15,576 bases of DNA from JBEICQ01 sp040383885. GTDB taxonomy: Bacteria; Bacteroidota; Bacteroidia; UBA4408. The notes below the pieces were generated by a model. That model did not search any database, was not told the DNA's origin, and was given only the letters and a program-made list of their open reading frames with translations. This document shows positions 1-6,358 of this stretch, piece by piece (positions within the stretch are counted from its first letter, which is position 1; each line of letters starts with the position of its first letter). The stretch is taken from the NCBI GenBank assembly GCA_040383885.1, contig JBEICQ010000046.1:1-15576 (forward strand). Reading direction: 5' to 3'. A program made the position numbers and the translations under genes.

Positions 1-1
1 C

Positions 2-334
2 CCACGATTCTCCGCTCACTATTCCTTTGCTCATCTTCAGGCAACAAATGCCGGAGTCTGGATGACTACTGTGCTTATTTACGCATACATATGTCGCGCT
101 ACACAGAAAAAACCGTCGGGTTTTATCACCTCCTTTATGCTCACCTCCGTATGTAAACTTTTCGGATACCTGATTTTGATGGTAGTGTATGGTTTGACAC
201 ACAAACCCTACGCGGTTACTTATGCCATGGTTTTTCTGGTTTTTTACTTTTCCTATTCGGCGTGGGAAATCAGATCTCTCGTGCATTTCTTTGATGCATT
301 GAAAACCGGACCCCATCTTAACAAAAATAAATAA
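2..334 (+). CDS. C-terminal part of a small multi-pass membrane protein (5' end outside window)
   Basis: The reading frame is open from the left edge of the window and stops at 332-334. The first internal ATG is at 62, but codons before it are uninterrupted, so the gene most likely starts upstream and only about 110 C-terminal residues are visible. It has three hydrophobic stretches, around VWMTTVLIYAYI, FMLTSVCKLFGYLILMVVYG and YAMVFLVFYFSYSAWE, separated by short basic loops, so it is an inner-membrane protein. The layout, with a Lys in the middle of the second helix and an acidic residue at the end of the last helix, recalls the small AtpI-like proteins encoded near F0F1 ATP synthase genes in Bacteroidota. 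That is only a resemblance and no ATP synthase gene is visible here. No function is assigned. The stop codon is 36 bases before the next gene. Confidence 0.6.
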   Translation, partial: PRFSAHYSFAHLQATNAGVWMTTVLIYAYICRATQKKPSGFITSFMLTSVCKLFGYLILMVVYGLTHKPYAVTYAMVFLVFYFSYSAWEIRSLVHFFDALKTGPHLNKNK

Positions 335-354
335 GTTCCGGAGGCTCTAAGGAG

Positions 355-362
355 TATATTTG
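355..362 (+). promoter_or_regulatory. Putative Bacteroidota -7 element (TATATTTG)
   Basis: TATATTTG matches the Bacteroidota -7 consensus TAnnTTTG exactly and ends 8 bases before the ATG at 371. No TTG is present at the expected -33 distance, so only half of the promoter is supported. If used, the mRNA would start only a few bases before the start codon of the DUF4175 gene. Confidence 0.4.
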
Positions 363-370
363 AATGTAAA

Positions 371-3300
371 ATGAAGGCAGAACTGCTTACGAAGCTTGAT
401 GAGTTTATCCGTAAATATTATAAGAACCGGGTAATCAAAGGAAGTATGATTTCAGGTGGCTTGCTCTTGCTCCTGTTGCTAATTATTCTTCCTGCTCAAT
501 ATTTTGGACAGTTTAATGTGGTGTTTCGCACGGTTTTATTTTACTCTTTTTTGTCTGTTGGCGCCGGGGTATTTGTTTTTTTAATTCTTATTCCCTTGCT
601 AAAAATGTTCAGGTTAGGCAAGGTGATCGGGTATGACGAGGCAGCAAAAATTATTGGTATCTATTTTCCTGAAGTTTCCGACAAGCTGCTTAATGCTCTT
701 CAGTTGCAGCGGCAGGGATCTAATGTTCCCGGAACCTCTCTGGAACTGCTTGAAGCAGGAATTAACCAGAAAATTATTGAATTGAGGCCCGTTCCCTTCA
801 CACATGCCATTGATCTTACGCTGAACAGGAGGTTTCTTCCTTTGTTGATCCTTCCCCTTTTTTTCATCCTGGCTATTTACATGATCAAACCTGCAGTAAT
901 TACTGATTCTGCAAAAAAAATAGTCCAGCATTCCACCTATTTTGAAAAGCCCTCTCCTTTTGCCTGGCAAATTCTGAACAAGAACTTAGCTGCTATTCAG
1001 AATAAAGATTTTGACCTGAGCGTAAAATTAACTGCAGATGCAGTTCCTGAACAGGTCTTTCTTGAAACCAAAGGTTTTCAGTATAAATTGGAAAATACCG
1101 AAGCGGGAATTTACAACTACCATTTCTCCAACCTTCAGCAAGATGTTGAATTTACTTTTTTTGCAGATGGCTTTTATTCCGGATCCTATCATCTCAAAGT
1201 TTTACCGGAGCCTTCTATTCTCTCTTTTACGCTTCGTGCTGTTTTTCCGGCATACACCGGTAAAAAGGACGAATCACTGACCAACAACGGAGAACTGGTT
1301 TGTCCGGAGGGAACAAGGCTAAGCTGGACTTTTGATACCAGAAACACCGATGCCTTACAAATGCAGATGATGGGCAAAAGTAAATTTCCGGAAGCTGTTT
1401 CAGATGGGAAGTTTGTATTCTCTCACACAGTGAAAAATACTTTTACTTATCAACTCTTCGCTTCCAACAAGCAAGGGGTTCCCTCAGATACGCTCAGATA
1501 CCAGATCATTGCAGTACCAGACAACTTTCCTTCCATCCAGGCAAACCAGGTGCCGGATTCCATGCAAACAGGTGAACTCTTGTATCTGCTCGAAGCAGAG
1601 GATGACTATGGCTTTACTGCTTGTAAATTTTATTTTGAGGTACAAGACAATGCAGGAAAGACCATCAGAAAAGGAACGGTTCCTATACCAGCAGATAAAT
1701 CGAAAAAAAGTCAGGTCATTCCATTTGCCTGGAACCTCTCCGCAGCAGGAATGAACCGGGGAGACCAATTGAAGTATTTTTTTGAAATTACCGACAACGA
1801 TGCGGTAAACGGCCCCAAGAGCAGTAAGAGCAAGGAGTTCTTGCTCCAGACCAAGACGGAGGATCAGTTAAATGCGGAAGCCGGAAAATCCAGAGAAGCA
1901 TCAAAAAGTGCCATGCAAAAGAGTATCTCCCGTGCCAAAGAAATTGAACGAGAACTCAATGAATTGAACAAGAAAATACAGGAGAAAAAAATTCTTTCCT
2001 ACGATGAAATAAAGAAAATGAAAGACTTGCTTGATAAGCAAAAAATGCTGGAAAAAGAGGTGGAGCAAGTTAAAAACGAGAACATGAAAATGATGAATGA
2101 GCAGATGCAGTTCTCAGAACAAAAGGAAAGTTTGCTGGAAAAACAGAAACAGTTGGAAAAACTTTTTAATGAGGTGCTTCCCCCTGAACTAAAACAAAAA
2201 ATCAAAGAACTCGAGAAAATGCTTCAGGAGCTGAACAAGGAGAAAATGCAACAAGCGCTCGAGGACATGAAAAAAGATACCAAAGACATTGAGAAGGAGC
2301 TCGACAGAACCCTCTCACTTTTTAAACAGATGGAGTTCGAAGAAAAACTAAAGAACACCATTGGCGACATTGAAAAGTTGGCTGATAAAGAAGAAAAGCT
2401 CGCCGAAGATTCTAAAAAAAGTGAAAGATCATCAGATGAGTTAAAAAAAGAGCAGGAAAGGATTGAGAAAGATTTTTCTGAACTTACCAAACAAATGAAA
2501 GAACTGGGCAAGCAGGCCGAGGAATTGGAGATGGAACAAAAAGATCTTTTCGGAGATCAAATGCAAGAGAAGCAGAAAGATATTCAGAATGACATGAAGG
2601 AATCCTCCGCTCAGCTTCAGCAAAATAAAAAGAAAAAAGCTTCTGAGACCCAATCAAAAGCTTCTCAGAAAATGAAACAGATGGCTGATCAGATGCAGTC
2701 AATGGCTGCATCCATGGAGGCAGATGAAAAGGAAGAAGATTTGAAATCCTTAAGGGTAATTCTTGAAAATCTGTTGCGGCTCTCTTTCAATCAGGAAGAT
2801 CTGATGAAACGCTTTGCCTCTGTTGACAGGAACAACCCTCAATATGTAAAACTCAATAAAGAACAAAAAAAATTACAAGAAGATGCAAAGGTGATTGAAG
2901 ACTCACTATTTGCACTCAGCAAACGCCAGCCCCAGTTGGAAGCCTATGTGAACCGGGAAATTGCTTCCATTCGCTCCAACATGGAAAAAGCCATAAGAAG
3001 CATGGCTGATAGAAACATACCCGAAGGTGCCTCCCGACAACAATTTGTGATGACTTCCATCAATAACCTGGCACTTATCCTCAGTGAGTCCTTTGAACAA
3101 ATGCAGCAACAAATGGCCAATGGCAAGCCCGGTTCAGGGAAGTGCAGTAAGCCCGGAGGTTCAGGCCAGGGTAAGGCTAAAAAACCAAGTGCAGCCCAAA
3201 TGAAGAAAATGCAGGAGCAGGTCAACCGGCAGATAGAAAAGCTTAAATCGGAACTGGAAAAAGAAAAGGCTTCGAACCAGGGAAAAAAGCCATCCAAAGA

Positions 3301-3769
3301 GAAAGGACGACAGGGCTCACCTTCTGGTGGGGAAGGGCAAAGTACCTCTGAACAGTTGGCCCGTATGGCCGCACAGCAGGAAGCCATTCGCCGTGAATTG
3401 CAAAAAGCCGCCGATCAGATGAAAAACGACGGGAAAGATCCTTCAGGTAACCTGCGAAACCTTGCCGACATGATGGATAAAACTGAAAATGATTTGGTAA
3501 ACAAGAACATCACCAGAGAAACCATCCGCCGTCAGCAGGAAATCATGAACCGTCTGCTTGAAGCTGAAAATGCCGAAAGGGAGAGGGAACAGGAGGAAAA
3601 AAGAACATCCTCCGCTCCACAAAATGAACTTTTTAGTAACCCTGATAAATTTTTAGCGTACAAAACCCAAAAAATGAAAGAAGCCGAGATGATAAAAACC
3701 ATTCCAGCCAACCTTCAGCCGTTTTTTAAAAGCAAAATAAACAGGTACTACAACACGCTAAAAAAATAA
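371..3769 (+). CDS. DUF4175 family membrane-anchored coiled-coil protein
   Basis: This 1132-residue protein has the architecture of the Bacteroidota DUF4175 family, whose function is unknown. Two transmembrane segments lie near residues 24-43 and 51-77, and a third near 155-173. A region of predicted beta structure follows at about 180-495; its aromatic/hydrophobic alternation suggests Ig-like domains, probably periplasmic. From about 497 to 860 the protein is Lys/Glu/Gln-rich with few helix breakers, typical of long coiled coil. A low-complexity Gly/Lys/Ser linker (about 917-1020) and a second charged helical region lead to the C-terminus. The ATG at 371 is chosen because it precedes a normal amphipathic N-terminus and follows a -7 motif. 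Its stop is one base before the next gene, an ATPase, with ybeY after that, so the three are probably cotranscribed. A structural or envelope-scaffold role is plausible but is inference. No catalytic motif was recognised. Confidence 0.85.
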   Translation: MKAELLTKLDEFIRKYYKNRVIKGSMISGGLLLLLLLIILPAQYFGQFNVVFRTVLFYSFLSVGAGVFVFLILIPLLKMFRLGKVIGYDEAAKIIGIYFPEVSDKLLNALQLQRQGSNVPGTSLELLEAGINQKIIELRPVPFTHAIDLTLNRRFLPLLILPLFFILAIYMIKPAVITDSAKKIVQHSTYFEKPSPFAWQILNKNLAAIQNKDFDLSVKLTADAVPEQVFLETKGFQYKLENTEAGIYNYHFSNLQQDVEFTFFADGFYSGSYHLKVLPEPSILSFTLRAVFPAYTGKKDESLTNNGELVCPEGTRLSWTFDTRNTDALQMQMMGKSKFPEAVSDGKFVFSHTVKNTFTYQLFASNKQGVPSDTLRYQIIAVPDNFPSIQANQVPDSMQTGELLYLLEAEDDYGFTACKFYFEVQDNAGKTIRKGTVPIPADKSKKSQVIPFAWNLSAAGMNRGDQLKYFFEITDNDAVNGPKSSKSKEFLLQTKTEDQLNAEAGKSREASKSAMQKSISRAKEIERELNELNKKIQEKKILSYDEIKKMKDLLDKQKMLEKEVEQVKNENMKMMNEQMQFSEQKESLLEKQKQLEKLFNEVLPPELKQKIKELEKMLQELNKEKMQQALEDMKKDTKDIEKELDRTLSLFKQMEFEEKLKNTIGDIEKLADKEEKLAEDSKKSERSSDELKKEQERIEKDFSELTKQMKELGKQAEELEMEQKDLFGDQMQEKQKDIQNDMKESSAQLQQNKKKKASETQSKASQKMKQMADQMQSMAASMEADEKEEDLKSLRVILENLLRLSFNQEDLMKRFASVDRNNPQYVKLNKEQKKLQEDAKVIEDSLFALSKRQPQLEAYVNREIASIRSNMEKAIRSMADRNIPEGASRQQFVMTSINNLALILSESFEQMQQQMANGKPGSGKCSKPGGSGQGKAKKPSAAQMKKMQEQVNRQIEKLKSELEKEKASNQGKKPSKEKGRQGSPSGGEGQSTSEQLARMAAQQEAIRRELQKAADQMKNDGKDPSGNLRNLADMMDKTENDLVNKNITRETIRRQQEIMNRLLEAENAEREREQEEKRTSSAPQNELFSNPDKFLAYKTQKMKEAEMIKTIPANLQPFFKSKINRYYNTLKK

Positions 3770-3770
3770 T

Positions 3771-4190
3771 ATGATTATTCCTACACCACAGAAACTTGAC
3801 CTTGAATCTACCTATCACAGCCTAACAAGAGTTGAGAAATTTATTGAGGATGTCTGCGACGAATGTAATGTTGGGCAGGATCAATATGGAAATATCCTTA
3901 TTGCCGTAACAGAAGCGGTAAACAATGCCATTCAGCACGGTAATAAACTTGATCCCACCAAAAAAATCCACATGGTGGCTGAACAGTACGGCAAGCAAAT
4001 ATTATTCCGTATTGTTGATCAGGGAAATGGTTTTAATCCTCAGGAAATTCCCGATCCTACTGATCCGGAAAATCTCGAAAAGCCCAATGGCCGTGGTATT
4101 TTCCTTATGAAAAACCTGGCAGATAAAATCACCTTCGAAGAAAACGGGCGTGTGGTTAATCTCATTTTTGAAAATGTTAGCCAAAGCTGA
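3771..4190 (+). CDS. RsbW-like ATP-binding protein (HATPase_c, anti-sigma/serine-kinase type)
   Basis: This 139-residue protein is a stand-alone GHKL (histidine-kinase-type) ATPase domain of the RsbW/SpoIIAB kind. The N box is visible as EAVNNAIQHG (E48, N51, N52, H56). The first glycine box is DQGNGF at 83-88 and the second is GRGIFLMKNL at 107-116. It has no dimerisation or sensor domain, and its length is normal for the family. RsbW-type proteins bind sigma factors or phosphorylate anti-anti-sigma (STAS) proteins, but neither partner is encoded in the window, so the target is unknown. The ATG at 3771 lies one base after the stop of the DUF4175 gene, and ybeY begins three bases after its own stop. 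This indicates translational coupling in one operon. In Bacteroidota I recall this gene beside ybeY, which would fit a role in translation or envelope stress, but that is inference. Confidence 0.85.
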   Translation: MIIPTPQKLDLESTYHSLTRVEKFIEDVCDECNVGQDQYGNILIAVTEAVNNAIQHGNKLDPTKKIHMVAEQYGKQILFRIVDQGNGFNPQEIPDPTDPENLEKPNGRGIFLMKNLADKITFEENGRVVNLIFENVSQS

Positions 4191-4193
4191 CAA

Positions 4194-4640
4194 TTGATTC
4201 GCATTGTTTTTTTCGATTCAGGGGCAAAAAAACCCATCCTTCCCCCAAGAAATCAAACAAAAAAGTGGCTCAGCAGGGTAATCAGCGATCATGGTTGTGT
4301 TTGCGGGAATATTTACATCATCATTTGTAATGATGAAGAACTTCTTCAGATTAACCTCTCTTTTCTAAACCATAATTCCTACACCGATATAATTACTTTT
4401 GATGAGTCAGCTGTCGCAACTGATGGAAAAAAAACCCTCCATGGCGAGTTGTATATTTCCGCAGATAGAATTACAGAAAATGCGGAAAAATATAAGGTGT
4501 CGTTTCAGCAGGAAATGCTTCGTGTAATGGTTCACGGTGTTCTTCATTTATGTGGCTTTTCAGACAAAACCAAGATACAAAAGCAGCAAATGAGAGACAA
4601 AGAGAACATGGCATTGAAATTGTACGGTACTATTTCCTGA
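4194..4640 (+). CDS. ybeY: Endoribonuclease YbeY (rRNA maturation factor), TTG start
   Basis: This 148-residue protein matches YbeY, a metal-dependent single-strand endoribonuclease needed for 16S rRNA 3'-end processing and ribosome quality control in the cytoplasm. The family segments are present: LSFLNHNSYTDIITFD (about 55-70), HGELYIS (83-89) and the metal-site motif HGVLHLCGFSD (114-124). Canonical YbeY has HGxLHLxGYDH with three histidines. Here the third ligand position holds Asp124, followed by Lys125. I recall the same GYKDK-type replacement in other Bacteroidota YbeY proteins, so it is probably a lineage feature and not a loss of activity. The start is TTG at 4194, three bases after the preceding stop. 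It is preferred because no in-frame ATG lies before the conserved core and the resulting N-terminus has normal length. Confidence 0.88.
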   Translation: MIRIVFFDSGAKKPILPPRNQTKKWLSRVISDHGCVCGNIYIIICNDEELLQINLSFLNHNSYTDIITFDESAVATDGKKTLHGELYISADRITENAEKYKVSFQQEMLRVMVHGVLHLCGFSDKTKIQKQQMRDKENMALKLYGTIS

Positions 4641-4649
4641 CCAAATGTT

Positions 4650-4657
4650 TATTTTTG
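4650..4657 (+). promoter_or_regulatory. Putative Bacteroidota -7 element (TATTTTTG)
   Basis: TATTTTTG fits TAnnTTTG and ends 16 bases before the ATG at 4674. It lies in the short gap after ybeY. No TTG occurs at the expected upstream distance, so support rests on the -7 match and position only. Confidence 0.35.
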
Positions 4658-4673
4658 AATCCTCTAACCTACC

Positions 4674-5417
4674 ATGCGATTACTTATCCTCTTTGTCTTA
4701 CTTCTGATTATTTCCAATGAGGGGCTTGCCCAGCAAGCCGGTATTGATGGCACAAAGCTTCTTTACCGAAAACAGCAATCCAAATCTTTCTTCGTTACTT
4801 CCCGGGGTTGGGGTGTCAACTACCGCAAAGGGAAGCATATTACCGGGAAATCCGATGGGGTTTTTGAGTTTGATTTTACCACCTTTCGCCATCCTAAGGA
4901 ACTTAAAACCAGAAGCGAAGGAGGAAATAATCGGTCCTTTGTTTTGGGTAAAATGAACCATCTCGTTGCCCTCCGTGCAGGGTATGGTCTTCAGCGGAGC
5001 CTGTATGGAAAGGAGTTGTCTCATGCAGTGGAAGTAAAGTGGAACCTATATGCAGGTTTTTCCCTTGGCATTGCAAAACCGGTGTATCTTGAAATACGCA
5101 AGTCCGGATTGATTCAGGGTGAATCCTTTAATGTTGACGAAAGATACAACCCCGATATCCATAGACCTTCAAACATTGCAGGTCGCTCCCCTTGGTACAA
5201 AGGATTGACTGAAATCAGACCCCATCCTGGTGGGTACATTAAATCATCTTTTTCATTTGATTTTGCCGATGAAGATGATCGTATGAAGTTCCTGGAAGCC
5301 GGTATGGTGTTGGATTGCTATCTTCCACCTATTCAAATGATGGCCCAAAATCCTGCGAATGCAATCTTCGTGACATTTTTTTTGGCCTATAATTTAGGGA
5401 GTAAACAACTGAATTGA
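4674..5417 (+). CDS. Uncharacterised secreted protein, probable outer-membrane beta-barrel
   Basis: This 247-residue protein starts with a clear Sec signal peptide (MRLLILFVLLLIISNEGLA), with likely cleavage after Ala19 leaving an N-terminal Gln, common in Bacteroidota exported proteins. The mature part is rich in alternating aromatic/polar strands: RGWGVNYRKG (44-53), FEFDFTTF (64-71), a long pair at 97-140, YIKSSFSFDF (188-197), a pair at about 204-220, and a C-terminal strand IFVTFFLAYNLG (231-242). That pattern, and the aromatic-rich last strand, suggest an eight-stranded or similar outer-membrane barrel. It contains no lipobox and no T9SS sorting tail. It has no known enzyme motif and I cannot name a function. 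It lies between ybeY (33-base gap) and lipA (53-base gap), with its own possible -7 box. Confidence 0.72.
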   Translation: MRLLILFVLLLIISNEGLAQQAGIDGTKLLYRKQQSKSFFVTSRGWGVNYRKGKHITGKSDGVFEFDFTTFRHPKELKTRSEGGNNRSFVLGKMNHLVALRAGYGLQRSLYGKELSHAVEVKWNLYAGFSLGIAKPVYLEIRKSGLIQGESFNVDERYNPDIHRPSNIAGRSPWYKGLTEIRPHPGGYIKSSFSFDFADEDDRMKFLEAGMVLDCYLPPIQMMAQNPANAIFVTFFLAYNLGSKQLN

Positions 5418-5470
5418 ATTTTTCCCTTTCTTCGAACCATTATTGCAGATAGTTGTTAAGTTTAAAAGGA

Positions 5471-6337
5471 ATGGAAGCCGTGTCTAAAATAGCCCCCAGA
5501 AAGCCAGACTGGCTGAGGGTAAAGTTGCCAACCGGTAAGGAATATGCCGAGGTTCGTCGCATTGTTGACACCCATAAACTACACACCATTTGCGAAAGTG
5601 GCAATTGTCCAAACATGGGAGAGTGTTGGGGAGCAGGCACCGCTACATTCATGATACTCGGTAACATCTGCACCAGATCCTGCGGTTTTTGTGCTGTCGC
5701 CACAGGCAGGCCTCTCGCGGTTGATCCGGAAGAACCTACAAGAGTTGCAGAATCTGTGAGGCTCATGAAGGTGAAGCATTGTGTCATCACCTCTGTCGAC
5801 AGGGATGAACTGAAAGATGGAGGATCTATTATTTGGGCGGAAACAGTTAAAAAAATTCGGGAATTGTCACCCGGTACAACCATGGAAACCCTGATACCCG
5901 ACTTCAAAGGCAATTGGGACAATCTCCAGCGGATCATTGATGTTCGCCCGGAAGTGGTTTCTCACAACATGGAAACCGTGAAACGACTGACAAGGGAAGT
6001 AAGAATTCAGGCAAAATACGAACGAAGCCTCGAGGTATTACACCGTCTGAAACAAGCCGGAATACGCACAAAATCGGGCATCATGCTCGGATTGGGTGAG
6101 ACCTTTAATGAAATTACTGAAGCCATGGACGATTTAGTTGCAGTTGGATTGGATGTTCTCACGCTGGGTCAATATCTTCAACCAACACCTAAACACCTTC
6201 CGGTGAAACGATTCGTTCACCCCGACGAGTTTGCCAAACTCCGTGAAATTGGTTTGGAAAAAGGTATTCAGTGGGTCGAAAGCGGCCCCTTGGTCAGATC
6301 CTCTTATCATGCTGAAAAGCATTTGGAAAAAAATTAA
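5471..6337 (+). CDS. lipA: Lipoyl synthase LipA
   Basis: This radical-SAM enzyme inserts two sulfurs into protein-bound octanoyl chains to make lipoyl cofactor for 2-oxoacid dehydrogenases and the glycine cleavage system. With the ATG at 5471 it has 288 residues, typical for the family. The auxiliary 4Fe-4S cluster motif CESGNCPNMGEC supplies Cys41, Cys46 and Cys52. The radical-SAM motif CTRSCGFC supplies Cys67, Cys71 and Cys74. The conserved C-terminal RSSY is at 276-279, and its serine is a known ligand of the auxiliary cluster. All expected ligands are present, so it should be active. An in-frame TTG at 5453 would add six residues, but ATG 5471 gives the usual N-terminus. A near-match -7 element (TAAGTTTA, 5457-5464) lies six bases before the ATG. 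No lipB or lplA gene is in view. Confidence 0.96.
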   Translation: MEAVSKIAPRKPDWLRVKLPTGKEYAEVRRIVDTHKLHTICESGNCPNMGECWGAGTATFMILGNICTRSCGFCAVATGRPLAVDPEEPTRVAESVRLMKVKHCVITSVDRDELKDGGSIIWAETVKKIRELSPGTTMETLIPDFKGNWDNLQRIIDVRPEVVSHNMETVKRLTREVRIQAKYERSLEVLHRLKQAGIRTKSGIMLGLGETFNEITEAMDDLVAVGLDVLTLGQYLQPTPKHLPVKRFVHPDEFAKLREIGLEKGIQWVESGPLVRSSYHAEKHLEKN

Positions 6338-6354
6338 AAATCGTCGTAACTTTG
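6322..6354 (+). promoter_or_regulatory. Putative Bacteroidota promoter for the T9SS cargo gene (TTTG, 21-base spacer, TAACTTTG)
   Basis: A TTTG at 6322-6325 and a perfect TAnnTTTG match, TAACTTTG at 6347-6354, are separated by 21 bases, within the accepted range for the Bacteroidota housekeeping sigma factor. It is the only promoter in the window where I see both elements. The -33 part lies inside the end of lipA. Transcription would begin at about the ATG at 6359, so either that ATG is read leaderless or the second in-frame ATG at 6368 is the true start. Confidence 0.55.
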
Positions 6355-6358
6355 AAAA

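Noticed and set aside
2944..3387. 147-codon open frame on the minus strand inside the DUF4175 gene
   Set aside because: It lies fully opposite a Lys/Gln/Glu-rich coding region, whose composition suppresses antisense stops. The product is Cys/Ser/Phe-rich with no family resemblance.
5453..5470. TTG at 5453 as the lipA start
   Set aside because: It adds six unconserved residues; the ATG at 5471 gives the normal LipA N-terminus and length.
5440..5937. 165-codon open frame on the minus strand across lipA
   Set aside because: It is antisense to well-conserved lipA codons, and the product shows no recognisable domain or start context.
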